DNA from: Woeseiaceae bacterium
Lineage (GTDB): Bacteria; Pseudomonadota; Gammaproteobacteria; Steroidobacterales; Woeseiaceae
Assembly (NCBI GenBank): GCA_013043165.1
Contig: JABDOQ010000051.1
Span: 108,379-172,378 of the forward strand
Reading direction: 5' to 3'
DNA length: 64,000 nucleotides
Position numbers and translations under genes: made by a program. The notes below the pieces were generated by a model, which was not told the origin of the DNA, made no database searches, and saw only the letters and a list, made by a program, of their open reading frames with translations. This document shows positions 24,649-33,768 of this stretch, in pieces; the stretch's first letter is position 1; every line of letters starts with the position of its first letter.

Positions 24649-26703
24649 CTATTCGATGCCCATCTCTTCGAGTACAGCGTCAGCGCCATAAATTTCGCGC
24701 AGTGACTCGATCATGATCTCCGGGTGAACCGCCACCGTTCGGTTGAGCGCGCTGTCGAACCAGTAAGACCCCGAGATCGCATGAATATTGCCGTCGAAGA
24801 TCAGGCCCACGAGTTTTCCGTCCCTGTCGATTGCCGGACTGCCCGAGTTACCGCCAATGATGTCGGTCGTACCGACAAAGTTGAATTTGCTGTTGCCATC
24901 CAGAGAGTTTGCGGCATCGCGCCAGCTCGCCGGCAGACGAAACGGGTCTGTCCCGGTGACGCGTGGAAACAGCTCTGAGACGGTCGTCCACGGCCGCACA
25001 TAAGTGCCCTTCTCGTTCCAGCCCTCGTGGGCGCCGTAGCTGATGCGCAGCGTGAAGGTCGCATCCGGGTAGGCAGTCGTGCCCTGAATTGCAAAACGCG
25101 CATTGGCGATCTTCTCGTAGGCCCGATCGGACGGCGCCTCGACCTCGTCCTCGAAACGCCTGCGCAGCGCCCGGGCTCGCTCATCGAGAGCAAGCGCGAG
25201 GCGAATCATTGGATCATCGGACGCCTGTATCGTCGCCCAATCGGCATTCCACAGCTCCGCACGAACCTCGGAATCAGCCAGCCGGGTTCCGCTTACCAGT
25301 TCCGCAGCCAGCGTTGACGGCGACTTCGTATTGAGGATCTCGCGCACGAAATTCGAGTCGGGTCCGAGGAACTCGCGCATTTTGTCCAGTGAAAAAGAGA
25401 GTTGCAGCGTCTCGAGCTCCGGGTAGATCGGACGATCGGCAAGCGTAAGTTGTTTCGTGCGCGGCAAAGCCGCCTCTGTATAAGGCTTCAACCTGTCCTC
25501 GTTGGGTTTGTCTCTTTCAGCCACCACACGAATCAGGGAGCGCGCGTAGTTGAACAGTTTGCCGTAAAACGCGGCACCGACTTCGATAAAATAGTAGTCA
25601 TCCCGGAACTCAAGATAGCTTGCGTTGGCGCGCTCAATGTCATCCCACGCAGAGCCGACCCCAGCGGCGAGCTTCGGGTTCGACGCAACCACAGCCTTCA
25701 GCTGGTTTTCCTCCGCCAGCTTATGTGCGAACAATGCATCGTTGTGCAGCGCATCAAGTCGCTTGCGCTGCACCTTGATGCCGTTTTCGACACCCTGCAA
25801 CGACGCTTGCACGGTTCGTCGCGCCTCGTCGCTGGTCTGAGCATATTGAATGTAACGTCCACGCAACTCGACGTTGCGCAACAGCCAGTGAGGAATCGTC
25901 GTGTCACGCAGGAACTTCAGGTCCGACACAGTCAGCAGCCGCTGTGTCCTTCCCGGTCGACCGGCAACGAACATCGGCTCGCCGGGTTTCAGACCCTCGG
26001 TGCGCCATCGCAGGTAGTTGGGGGTTGCGGCCGGCTTGTCATTCTCGTACACGCGGAGTATCGACATGTCGAGGCACCAGCGCGGGAAATTAAAGTTGTC
26101 CGGATCGCCGCCGAATGCCGCAATGTCACTTTCCGGGGAGAAAACGAGCCTGATGTCATCGTACCGTCTGTATTTGTAGAGCCAATACTGACCGCCCTGG
26201 TAGAGAGACACCGACTCACACTTGAGACCGGAGGCGTCTTCGCAGTCCTGCACAAGGCGCTTCACGGTCCTGCGCCGCATCTCGCCGGCTTCTTTGTCGG
26301 CCATTTCCGCTGTGGCCCGGTTCACGACGGCTGTGACCTCCTCGGTCGCCACGAGCACCGACAGCCGATCGGTCGGACAGGACACCTCATCCTCGGGGCG
26401 CGCCGCGAGAAAACCGTCGGCTTCCAGGTCGCTGTCAGCCGACGAATTCTGGGCAATGCAGGAAAGCGCACAATGGTGATTCGTCAATACAAGGCCGCTG
26501 GCCGAGACGAACGATGCACTGCAGCCACTGTCCATCCGGGCCACGGAACTTTTGACCGTCTCCAGCCAGCCATCGCTTATATCTACGCCGTACTTTTCCT
26601 TGACAGCGGCAGTGGGAAAGTTGTCCAGCGTCCACATGCCCTCGTCAGCGAGAACCGGTTGGGACACGGCTGCAAGTATGAGCGGCAGAAACATTTTCTT
26701 CAT
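24649..26703 (-). CDS. S46-family dipeptidyl peptidase (DPP7/DPP11-like)
   Basis: A 684-residue exported serine peptidase. A signal peptide (residues 1-19, cleaved after VLA) precedes DEGMWTLDNFP, a typical S46 mature start. The catalytic histidine is in LTNHHCALSCI (about residues 73-83) and the nucleophile serine in GGNSGSPAIDRDGKLVGLIFDGN near the C-terminus. Family members remove dipeptides from peptide N-termini in the periplasm, supporting growth on protein. Members split into DPP7 (hydrophobic P1) and DPP11 (acidic P1) by a specificity residue I cannot place reliably here. The gene lies alone on the minus strand, 18 bp before the DUF3465 gene's end. Confidence 0.93.
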   Translation of the reverse strand: MKKMFLPLILAAVSQPVLADEGMWTLDNFPTAAVKEKYGVDISDGWLETVKSSVARMDSGCSASFVSASGLVLTNHHCALSCIAQNSSADSDLEADGFLAARPEDEVSCPTDRLSVLVATEEVTAVVNRATAEMADKEAGEMRRRTVKRLVQDCEDASGLKCESVSLYQGGQYWLYKYRRYDDIRLVFSPESDIAAFGGDPDNFNFPRWCLDMSILRVYENDKPAATPNYLRWRTEGLKPGEPMFVAGRPGRTQRLLTVSDLKFLRDTTIPHWLLRNVELRGRYIQYAQTSDEARRTVQASLQGVENGIKVQRKRLDALHNDALFAHKLAEENQLKAVVASNPKLAAGVGSAWDDIERANASYLEFRDDYYFIEVGAAFYGKLFNYARSLIRVVAERDKPNEDRLKPYTEAALPRTKQLTLADRPIYPELETLQLSFSLDKMREFLGPDSNFVREILNTKSPSTLAAELVSGTRLADSEVRAELWNADWATIQASDDPMIRLALALDERARALRRRFEDEVEAPSDRAYEKIANARFAIQGTTAYPDATFTLRISYGAHEGWNEKGTYVRPWTTVSELFPRVTGTDPFRLPASWRDAANSLDGNSKFNFVGTTDIIGGNSGSPAIDRDGKLVGLIFDGNIHAISGSYWFDSALNRTVAVHPEIMIESLREIYGADAVLEEMGIE

Positions 26704-26720
26704 TGTCGAGGCACCACCAG

Positions 26721-27155
26721 TTATTTGTAGCGTTTGCCATTGTGCTCAATCCACCCGTCGATATGCTGCCCGCCGGGGTCATGATGGGTCCAGTGTATGA
26801 GACCGCCTCGGTCATTCCATTCGTATTCGCCGTAAAACGATACCGTGTCGCCAGGATCCAGGTTGTCGATCCGTGGTGCCAGGTCAATGTTGTGCACGAT
26901 GAGTAGCGTCTGCTCGGACTCGAGCTCCAGGATGAATCGCTGGTGCCGGCTGCCGTCATTGTCATCCGACAAGACCCGAATCACTGTACCGCTTCCCTGC
27001 ACCTGGTAGGCGGTTCGCCGTTCATCGATCGCTCTGATGAGTTCCGCGTTTCCCGATTGCGCCCCGGGAGAACGCTGGAAAACAGGAGCCGATTGTTCGA
27101 CGGCGAAATAGGCCCCGACAAGAGCCGTGATCGCGATCAGGACCTTCTTCAACAT
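26721..27155 (-). CDS. DUF3465-like exported/anchored protein
   Basis: A 144-residue protein with an N-terminal hydrophobic helix (LKKVLIAITALVGAYFAVEQS) and a small OB-like beta domain: GTVIRVLSDDNDGSRHQRFILELESEQTLLIVHNIDLAPRI and GDTVSFYGEYEWNDRGGLIHWTHHD. This resembles DUF3465, a family with no known function whose pattern recalls nucleic-acid or small-ligand binding OB folds. The frame is open to 27377, but ATG 27155 with AAAGGG upstream starts the signal-like helix. It lies 19 bp downstream of the helix-hairpin-helix gene, likely one operon. Confidence 0.8.
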   Translation of the reverse strand: MLKKVLIAITALVGAYFAVEQSAPVFQRSPGAQSGNAELIRAIDERRTAYQVQGSGTVIRVLSDDNDGSRHQRFILELESEQTLLIVHNIDLAPRIDNLDPGDTVSFYGEYEWNDRGGLIHWTHHDPGGQHIDGWIEHNGKRYK

Positions 27156-27174
27156 CCCTTTGCTGCTTTTCTGG

Positions 27175-28032
27175 CTATAGATCGGCCGGCATTCTTGCAG
27201 CTTCGGGGTCACGGCGGAGGCGGTCTGCCTGGCGTACCCAGTTGTCGCGCCCGATTCGTCCTTTGAAAACGTCGAGACGCTCGTCAATGATGTCGATATC
27301 GCGGTCGTTCCATTCGGCAACCTGCCAGAAATAATAAACACCGTTTTCGTTGAGTAGATTCTCGAGCTTGGGTCCAATGCCCCTGATCAATTTCAGGTTA
27401 TCTTTATTGCCATAGAGGGCTGCATTCAGAATCCGTGGCTCTTCGCGCGACACTTTTGCTGGCGCTTCGCGTGGTTCTCTGTGCGATGCCGGTGCAACGC
27501 TGGCTGGCCGTTCGAGACGTTTGCCGAGGCTGCCAACTTCTGTCTCGATAGCTTCAAGGCGATGCTCGATAGGCCGAAAATCGACCTCGCGCTGCGGCTC
27601 CGGCCGGGGAATACTGCGTACCGCGGCTTGCAATGCCTCTATTTTCCCGGTCAACGGCGAAAAATCGACGCGTGGTGGCGCCGCAGGAACCGGTATGGAT
27701 TTGATGTCCTTCTCAAGTTTGTGAAGGTTATCGACGACGGGCTTCAAGTTGACCGGCTCAGGCTTCGGCAGTCTTGATATGGAGACCATGACGCCCTCCA
27801 GCCGCTCATAGACGCCAGCCAGGTCTGTTTCCTTCGGTTCCGGTATCGCTCTCAAATGACCCCAGAGGCGCTCCCAATTTTGTTCTTCCGTCCGAGCATT
27901 GGATTTGCGCATGTCCTCATAACTCTCGGTCACATCTTCAATTTTTCGACGCGACAACCACCAACCGAGCACGAATCCCAAAGCCGCCGCCAGCAGAAAC
28001 AGCAGCGAATATTTTACGAGTAGATAGATCAT
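27175..28032 (-). CDS. Membrane-anchored coiled-coil protein with C-terminal helix-hairpin-helix
   Basis: A 285-residue protein: one N-terminal membrane helix (about 5-28), a charged, Pro-rich elongated middle with three pseudo-repeats of the pattern SI-P-P... (KSIPVPAAPPRVDFSPL; RSIPRPEPQREVDFRPI), then a C-terminal LKLIRGIGPKLENLLNENGVYYFWQVAEW domain (about 214-285). That domain matches the helix-hairpin-helix seen in flap-endonuclease-like or ribosomal-protein-associated proteins, implying DNA or RNA contact at the inner face of the membrane. No nuclease catalytic domain is present. The role is unknown. Confidence 0.75.
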   Translation of the reverse strand: MIYLLVKYSLLFLLAAALGFVLGWWLSRRKIEDVTESYEDMRKSNARTEEQNWERLWGHLRAIPEPKETDLAGVYERLEGVMVSISRLPKPEPVNLKPVVDNLHKLEKDIKSIPVPAAPPRVDFSPLTGKIEALQAAVRSIPRPEPQREVDFRPIEHRLEAIETEVGSLGKRLERPASVAPASHREPREAPAKVSREEPRILNAALYGNKDNLKLIRGIGPKLENLLNENGVYYFWQVAEWNDRDIDIIDERLDVFKGRIGRDNWVRQADRLRRDPEAARMPADL

Positions 28033-28078
28033 TTTTGTTCCCCTAAGCAGCCGACGATCGAAGCCGCCGTCGTTGTAC

Positions 28079-29188
28079 TCAATTCATTGAATCAATAGTG
28101 ATTGCGATCCGGCGATTTTTTGCTCGCCCTGCCGATGTGCTGTTGTCAGCTATCGGCCGCGACTCACCGTAACCAGCCGCCGCGATTCGGTCCGCATCAA
28201 TGCCGCGCGACACGAGTGCGTCGAGAACGGCTGTAGCTCTTGACAGACTCAGTGCCTGATTCTTTTCGGCGTCGCCCTGGCTGTCGGTGTGGCCCTGGAT
28301 ACTCAGTTTGCCGGGACAGCTTTGAGCTAGTTCAGCCAGACGGCCGAGCAGCTCGTCGTTGCCTGAATCGATAGACGCACTGCCTGTCTGGAAACGGATC
28401 GACGAATGGCCAAGTATCTGTTCGAAATCCATATTGCATTGCTGACTGTCGAACAGGGAACGAACATTGAAATCGCCCTGGAATGACTCGTTTCCTATTG
28501 CGGCAAATTGGGCTCGCACATCGCCGATAGCACCCGATCTTGCGCTGCCATCCACTGCTAGAGCTTCACCGGACCAGCTCGCCTTGCCGCTCGTGAGGCG
28601 GCTGGCAACGGCAAGCACCTGGTTCGCTGCCTGCGCAAAGTGTGTGCCCGCCGACTCGTTGGAGATCGACAGCGAATTGGTGATGTCGCCGAAGTGCTGT
28701 CGCGCTACACCAAGAATTCGATCATGCTCTTCCTGGTTGGGGACTTCGCCTGTCAATCGCACACCGTGGTCGATTCTCTCTGCCGTGAACCGGTGCGGTC
28801 GACTTTTCAACAGGGCGGGAGCCGCCGCTTGCTCGATTCGACGAACATCTACCGTCGTTGGGCAGGCCAGCTGTCCGGCCCATGTGTCGCAGCGTGTCGA
28901 TTCCGCAAGTGCCCGCACGTAGAGCTCTTGATCGGCCTGCGCCAAAGTATTTATTGTGACGCCCTGGCCATCGCTTCTAACGTCCATAGCCGGCAGCCCG
29001 GCGGCGTCGATCCGATGAGATACGCCATCGCGCACGTCCGCCTCGATGCGGGGGGCAATGAAGAGAGCGCCGAACAGAAATATGGCGCCAAGGCCTGCCA
29101 GCGGCGCAATTCCCCATGGCCACCAAGGCTTTGGCGTCGAAGTGCGTCGCCAGTACCGGCGAGTTTTCTTTTTTGATGTGTTTTGCAT
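28079..29188 (-). CDS. OmpA-family protein with BON-like domains
   Basis: A 369-residue envelope protein with a basic N-terminal tail, one membrane helix (about residues 27-47), two regions resembling BON-type beta-alpha repeats (GVTINTLAQADQELYVRALA; GVRLTGEVPNQEEHDRILGVARQHFG, about 70-175) and a C-terminal OmpA domain (about 250-369: IRFQTGSASIDSGNDELLGRLAEL, IQGHTDSQGDAEKNQALSLSRATAV, GYGESRPIADNSTSAGRAKNRRIAI) that binds peptidoglycan. The architecture recalls ArfA-type proteins. Transcription continues towards the HHH gene, 46 bp downstream. Confidence 0.85.
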   Translation of the reverse strand: MQNTSKKKTRRYWRRTSTPKPWWPWGIAPLAGLGAIFLFGALFIAPRIEADVRDGVSHRIDAAGLPAMDVRSDGQGVTINTLAQADQELYVRALAESTRCDTWAGQLACPTTVDVRRIEQAAAPALLKSRPHRFTAERIDHGVRLTGEVPNQEEHDRILGVARQHFGDITNSLSISNESAGTHFAQAANQVLAVASRLTSGKASWSGEALAVDGSARSGAIGDVRAQFAAIGNESFQGDFNVRSLFDSQQCNMDFEQILGHSSIRFQTGSASIDSGNDELLGRLAELAQSCPGKLSIQGHTDSQGDAEKNQALSLSRATAVLDALVSRGIDADRIAAAGYGESRPIADNSTSAGRAKNRRIAITIDSMN

Positions 29189-29389
29189 TGATCCGAGGCT
29201 CCAACCGTGGCGGACAATCAGTTCAGCAGCCCGCTCAGGATTACTTCAAAAGACGTAAATCTGCATCAGCAAAAATAGTAGACGAACCAGGTCTTCATTT
29301 ACGCCTATGTCACAAATGTTCACAATCCTGACGGTGCGTTTTCGGTAAAGTCGAACCCTGCGAAAGTATTAGTTATCAGGAGAAATAAC

Positions 29390-29815
29390 ATGACTTTTAA
29401 AGGCCTGGCGACACAGGTATTGATGAGCAGGATTGAGCGTGCCAACAATTCCGACAATGCCGCGGCTGCGCTCGACAAGCTCTCCGGCAGTAGCCGGGGC
29501 TTCGATCTCGCCGAAATCGTCAGTGAATTTCAGGGTGGCAGCGGCGACGTTGCCCGCAAGGCAAAATCATGGTTGGGCGATGGCCCGAATGCACCGCTAT
29601 CGGCGTTACAGCTGCAGGATGCCATAGGCAGGCCGAAGATCGCTGCGTTTGCCAAAAAACTCGGTATGGACAGCGACGAAGCGACTGAAAAGCTGGCCAA
29701 AATTTTGCCGGAATTAATCGACAAGAGCAGTCAGGGCGGCTACCTGATCAACTCGGTCGGCAAGAAGCGTTTCCTCGCCGGTCTCACGTCGCGGTTTCTC
29801 AAGAAATCCGCGTAA
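29390..29815 (+). CDS. YidB-like (DUF937) protein
   Basis: A 141-residue soluble protein. The region KSWLGDGPNAPLSALQLQDAIGRPKIAAFAKKLGMDSDEATEKLAKILPELIDKSSQGG (about 61-120) matches the YidB/DUF937 helical family, whose function is unknown. An AGGAG site lies before the ATG. The gene stands between divergent envelope genes and a convergent cytosine deaminase. The 200 bp upstream are AT-rich and likely hold its promoter. Confidence 0.8.
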   Translation: MTFKGLATQVLMSRIERANNSDNAAAALDKLSGSSRGFDLAEIVSEFQGGSGDVARKAKSWLGDGPNAPLSALQLQDAIGRPKIAAFAKKLGMDSDEATEKLAKILPELIDKSSQGGYLINSVGKKRFLAGLTSRFLKKSA

Positions 29816-29834
29816 GCGACGAGACGGCTATAGT

Positions 29835-30275
29835 TCAGGGTTTGCCGATATCCTCATGCCACAGAGCAGGATGCGCCGCAATGAAGTCGCGCATCATCTT
29901 TATGCACTCCTCATCCCCGAGGATTTCGAGCTGCACACCGCGGGACCGCAGATGGTCCTCCGGACCTCGAAACGTGCTGTTTTCACCAACGACCACCCTG
30001 GGAATACCGTAGAGCAGAACCGCTCCACTGCACATGTCGCAAGGTGACAACGTCGAATACAGTACCGCGTTCCGGTAGTCCGATGCTTTCAATCGGCCGG
30101 CGTTTTCGAGGCAGTCCATTTCGGCATGCAGCACAGAGCTTCCTTTCTGTATGCGCTGATTATGCCCCCGGCCGACGATTTGACCGCCGATAACCAGTAC
30201 GGCGCCAATGGGAATGCCGCCTGCACCCAGTCCTTTCTGAGCTTCATCGATTGCGGCTGCAAGGTAGCTGTCCAT
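29835..30275 (-). CDS. Yeast-type cytosine deaminase / nucleoside deaminase
   Basis: A 146-residue zinc-dependent deaminase. Zinc ligands H50, C79 and C82 and the catalytic E52 appear in [13 protein letters not shown] and [10 protein letters not shown]. The following [14 protein letters not shown] and the C-terminal WHEDIGK closely resemble yeast cytosine deaminase Fcy1, in my recollection of that sequence, rather than the unrelated E. coli CodA amidohydrolase. It probably converts cytosine to uracil and ammonia in the cytosol; guanine or another pyrimidine are alternatives. It is 9 bp downstream of the aldo/keto reductase stop, so the two are likely one transcript. Confidence 0.88.
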   Translation of the reverse strand: MDSYLAAAIDEAQKGLGAGGIPIGAVLVIGGQIVGRGHNQRIQKGSSVLHAEMDCLENAGRLKASDYRNAVLYSTLSPCDMCSGAVLLYGIPRVVVGENSTFRGPEDHLRSRGVQLEILGDEECIKMMRDFIAAHPALWHEDIGKP

Positions 30276-30284
30276 ACCTGCGAC

Positions 30285-31250
30285 CTACGCCGCACCGAAT
30301 ATGCCGTCAATCTCGTTCATGACATCGGGCGTAAATCTGTCCACAAAATCCAGCGCTTTCATGTTTTCCTGCACTTGCTCTACCCGGCTTGCCCCGGTCA
30401 TGACCGTGCTGACATAGGGATTTTGCAGGCACCAGGCCAATGACAGCTGCGCAAGACTCGCTCCCATTTTTTCGGCGATGGGTTCGAGCGCCGACACTTT
30501 GGCCAGCTTTTCTGCATCGGTGAGTTCTTTTTGCAACCAGCCCAGACCCTCAACCGCACCCCGGCTGTCCCTCGGAATGCCCTTGTTGTACTTGCCCGTC
30601 AGCAACCCGGAGGCCAGCGGACTCCATGTTGTCGAGCCGTAGCCGAAGTCTTTGTATACGCGCTCGTAGTCCGGCCCAAAACGATGTCTCTGAAACAGGT
30701 TGTAGACCGGTTGCTCGACGACCGGCTTATGCAAGTGGTGGCGCTCGGCAATGTCAATCGCGCTCAGTATGTCCTCCGCTTCCCACTCGGAAGTACCCCA
30801 ATACAACGCCTTGCCACGTTCGATGATGTTGTGCATCGCCCAGACCGTTTCCTCGATGGGCGTCGTCGGGTCCGCACGATGACAAAAGAGCAGGTCCACG
30901 TAGTCCAGGTCGAGTCGCACGAGTGAACCATCAATACTCTCGAGCAGGTACTTGCGATTGAGCGTGTTCTGTTGATTCGGGCCCTCATTGAGGCCCCAAA
31001 ACAGTTTCGTTGACACGAGGTAGCTACCGCGCCGCCAGCCGAGTTTCCTGAGTGCGGCACCCATGATTTCCTCCGATTTTCCGCCCGCATAGCCTTCCGC
31101 GTTGTCGAAAAAATTCACGCCGGCATCGTACGCCGCCGCCATCATCGACGTTACGGACTCGATTCCCGACTGGGTGTGAAAAGTAACCCAGGAGCCGAAC
31201 GATAATTCGCTGACCTGGATGCCGGCTTTGCCGAGATGGCGATACTTCAT
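30285..31250 (-). CDS. Aldo/keto reductase, KCNAB-like subfamily
   Basis: A 321-residue TIM-barrel oxidoreductase using NADPH. The catalytic tetrad is visible: D49 and Y54 ([11 protein letters not shown]), K82 (VSTKLFWG) and H124 (LFCHRADP). The N-terminus [21 protein letters not shown] and the [13 protein letters not shown] segment match the subfamily related to eukaryotic potassium-channel beta subunits. ATG 31250 has AGGAG upstream and is chosen over 31301. The substrate is an aldehyde or ketone of unknown nature. Likely co-transcribed with the cytosine deaminase. Confidence 0.92.
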   Translation of the reverse strand: MKYRHLGKAGIQVSELSFGSWVTFHTQSGIESVTSMMAAAYDAGVNFFDNAEGYAGGKSEEIMGAALRKLGWRRGSYLVSTKLFWGLNEGPNQQNTLNRKYLLESIDGSLVRLDLDYVDLLFCHRADPTTPIEETVWAMHNIIERGKALYWGTSEWEAEDILSAIDIAERHHLHKPVVEQPVYNLFQRHRFGPDYERVYKDFGYGSTTWSPLASGLLTGKYNKGIPRDSRGAVEGLGWLQKELTDAEKLAKVSALEPIAEKMGASLAQLSLAWCLQNPYVSTVMTGASRVEQVQENMKALDFVDRFTPDVMNEIDGIFGAA

Positions 31251-31524
31251 GCGTGCTCCTGCTGTCCCCGGAATACCCGGTTTTTGCGCACAGCGGCGCA
31301 ATCCGCCGCATCCAATTCAATCATAAACAGAAAATTATTATATTTTTCAGAATGTTGCATACGATCCCTCGAATCAATACTAGGTAGACTTTCATACATA
31401 ATAGATTTTGTATAACAATAATGTCTGGGTCGGCCATGGGGTCGACAGAATCGGCGACACACTGGACACTATAAATCCAGGCGCCCCGCGACAAAAATAA
31501 TTATAAGAATATGGGAGTCGGTGC
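31251..31524. other. Divergent intergenic region with AT-rich core
   Basis: This 274-bp gap separates the leftward aldo/keto reductase operon from the rightward AAA/FHA gene. The middle (about 31322-31430) is unusually AT-rich for this genome, and a TATAAA lies at 31470-31475, about 50 bp before the GTG start of the AAA gene. No well-spaced -35 box is convincing. I see no RNA gene or repeat in it. Confidence 0.4.
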
Positions 31525-33768
31525 GTGGCACGAGCGCTAGAGAACCCTGACGCGATACCTGCTTATCTCGACTTTTTCGGGATGAAACGGCCACCATTTG
31601 CCAAGCTGTCCGTGCCTTCGCAGCTGTTCCATTCGGACCAGTATTCCGTACTCGCGGATCACCTGGCCAGCGCGACCGAACAATCCGATTTCCTGCTGGT
31701 TCTTTGCGGCACCGAGGGGTCAGGAAAAACCACTCTCCTGAATCGCCACATCCTGCAGCTTGATGAGGACGTCTCCTACGCGACCTTCGATGAATCCTGC
31801 GCCGACGGAACGCAGTTTTATTGCGGGCTGTTAAGGCAACTCGGCTTTCACGATATTTCCGGCAAACTGAACGAGCTCAGTAATATTGCCCGGGAATTCC
31901 TGATCCATCGCGGCATGGCCGGCGATCCCGTTCTGCTTGTCGTCGACAATGCGCACCTCGTATGCGCGTCAGTATTGGAACAACTGAGGTCAATATCCGA
32001 AACCGTTGCCAACGACCGCCGCGTACTCAGCGTCGTTCTGGCCGGCAATTCCGACCTGCTGCGCATCATGCGTTCGCCGGCCATGCGAAAGCTCAACTTC
32101 CAGCGCCATGTCGAATTCAATATTCGAGTTTATAGCGAACAGGAAACAGAGGACTACGTTCGCCACCGACTGAGATTATCCGGGGGTGCCGATGCCGCCA
32201 AGATCGGGCACGAAGCGCATCCGGTTATTTACCGGTTTACGGGCGGGATTCCGGACTTGATCAACAGACTGCTTAATGCGGTGCTGACCGAAGCCTGTTC
32301 GCTGCAAACACGTGTTGTGACCGGGGACCTCATTCGCGGTGTTGCGGAAGCCTGCGAGATCTTGCCACACGTAGTTCCACTGCAAGCAATGGGGCGGCGC
32401 AAGACTGACTCTTCGGTCTCGCTCGTTGCGCCGGTGCAGCAAACAGAAGAACGCATCATCGCCCGAGACCCCCCGCCAGGATCCGCTTTCGGCAGTGCCG
32501 CTCAGGATTCGGCATTAGCCGACCTCGACATCAAGGAACTGTTGAACCAGGTCTCTCAGCTCTCAGGGCAACTTGCGGTACAAACCCAGAAAACAGAGAC
32601 GCTGTCGAGTACGGTTCTCGATGATACGGCCGAGATAAATCGACTGGAAGGTGCTTTGACTGAGACTCGGCAAGCGCTTCGACAAAGCGCAACTGCTGCG
32701 GACGAACTCACTGCCAGAGCCGACGCCGAAATCGAAGCGCTGGAACTCGAGAAGTCGGCATTGCAGGCGTCCGTCGAAAGCCTGACCGCCGAGCTTGAGA
32801 CTGCCAACAAGCAAGCCGCCAGGATCGATGCCCTCGAAAAATCGCTGAAAGAATCCGAGGATAAATACGATTCACTGAGAACCAGCGTTGCCGAAACCCA
32901 AAAGGAGCTGCGAGCAGCGAAGCGATCGAAGAACGCCGCCGACAAAGCCGAAACAAAAACCAGGACCCGGGTCGAAAAGCTGGAACGTGAGAAGTCGGCA
33001 TTGCAGGTGTCCGTCGAAGGCCTGACCGCCGAGCTTGAAACAGCCAACAAGCAAGCTGCCAGGATCGATGCCCTCGAAAAATCGCTGAAACAATCCAAGG
33101 ATAAATACGATTCACTGAGAGCCAGCGTTGCCGAAACCAAAAAGGAGCTGCGAGCAGCGAAAAGATCGAAGAACGCCGCCGACAAAGCCAAAACAAAAAC
33201 CAGGACCCGGGTAGAAAAGCTGGAACGTGAGAAGTTGGAATTACAGAAGCAATGCGATTCGCTGCAAGAACGCACAGAAGCCCTGCAGGGCCTCGAAGAG
33301 GCCGTAACGAAGAAAGATGCCTATATCGCTGAATTGGAAGCGGAGCTGTACACCTACGTCAACGCGGAAAAAACGAGCCCGCCAGAGCCTGCCGATGAGT
33401 CGGCAGACTTGCCGTCAGCACGATCCGATCCTTCGATAGAGCCAACGATCGGTGATATTGCAGTCATCGAAGTGTTCAGGGATGGGAAAATCGACCAGGT
33501 CATGAATCTCGCGGAAGTGCCATCGCGCGTCATGATCGGCAGGGGCGACGACTGCGAGCTGTGTCTCGACAGCAAATTCGTTAGTCGCCACCATGCGTTG
33601 ATTTTCTGCACCGATGGAGGCGTCTGCATCGAAGATTTGAACAGCTTCAACGGGACGATTGTAAATTCCAGAAAGGTATCGCGCTGCGATTTGCGCGCCG
33701 ATGACACTGTTACGATCGGCGACTTTCAATTGCGACCACGGCCTGCCGTTAAAAACGACCCCGTTTAG
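31525..33768 (+). CDS. ExeA-like AAA+ ATPase fused to coiled coil and FHA domain
   Basis: A 747-residue protein. An ExeA/TniB-like ATPase occupies about 10-300 (start PAYLDFFGMKRPPFA; Walker A CGTEGSGKTT at 61-70; Walker B PVLLVVDNAH). A long charged coiled coil follows (about 335-610), containing an 80-residue segment repeated in tandem. A C-terminal FHA domain (about 660-740; MIGRGDDCELCLDSKFVSRHHALIF, NSFNGTIVNSRKV) binds phosphothreonine. The plan resembles GspA/ExeA proteins, which use ATPase plus a peptidoglycan-related domain, but the partner domain here is FHA, as in some polysaccharide or type II/VI secretion regulators. GTG start with GGGAG upstream. No kinase or secretion gene is adjacent. 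Confidence 0.87.
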   Translation: MARALENPDAIPAYLDFFGMKRPPFAKLSVPSQLFHSDQYSVLADHLASATEQSDFLLVLCGTEGSGKTTLLNRHILQLDEDVSYATFDESCADGTQFYCGLLRQLGFHDISGKLNELSNIAREFLIHRGMAGDPVLLVVDNAHLVCASVLEQLRSISETVANDRRVLSVVLAGNSDLLRIMRSPAMRKLNFQRHVEFNIRVYSEQETEDYVRHRLRLSGGADAAKIGHEAHPVIYRFTGGIPDLINRLLNAVLTEACSLQTRVVTGDLIRGVAEACEILPHVVPLQAMGRRKTDSSVSLVAPVQQTEERIIARDPPPGSAFGSAAQDSALADLDIKELLNQVSQLSGQLAVQTQKTETLSSTVLDDTAEINRLEGALTETRQALRQSATAADELTARADAEIEALELEKSALQASVESLTAELETANKQAARIDALEKSLKESEDKYDSLRTSVAETQKELRAAKRSKNAADKAETKTRTRVEKLEREKSALQVSVEGLTAELETANKQAARIDALEKSLKQSKDKYDSLRASVAETKKELRAAKRSKNAADKAKTKTRTRVEKLEREKLELQKQCDSLQERTEALQGLEEAVTKKDAYIAELEAELYTYVNAEKTSPPEPADESADLPSARSDPSIEPTIGDIAVIEVFRDGKIDQVMNLAEVPSRVMIGRGDDCELCLDSKFVSRHHALIFCTDGGVCIEDLNSFNGTIVNSRKVSRCDLRADDTVTIGDFQLRPRPAVKNDPV
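32749..33228 (+). repeat. In-frame tandem duplication, two 240-bp units in the coiled coil
   Basis: Units 32749-32988 and 32989-33228 are exactly 240 bp (80 codons) each and differ at about 13 positions by eye, about 95% identity. The start of a third unit (EKLELQKQ) follows. The protein copies share LTAELETANKQAARIDALEKS and AAKRSKNAADKA. Identity at third positions indicates a recent duplication lengthening the coiled coil without breaking the frame. Confidence 0.92.

Noticed and set aside
25402..26730. 442-codon plus-strand open frame opposite the S46 peptidase
   Set aside because: Antisense to a peptidase with catalytic motifs and a signal peptide. No support as a gene.
31251..31462. Open frames in the AT-rich gap before the AAA/FHA gene
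   Set aside because: They lack ribosome binding sites and protein-like composition. The gap is better read as regulatory sequence.
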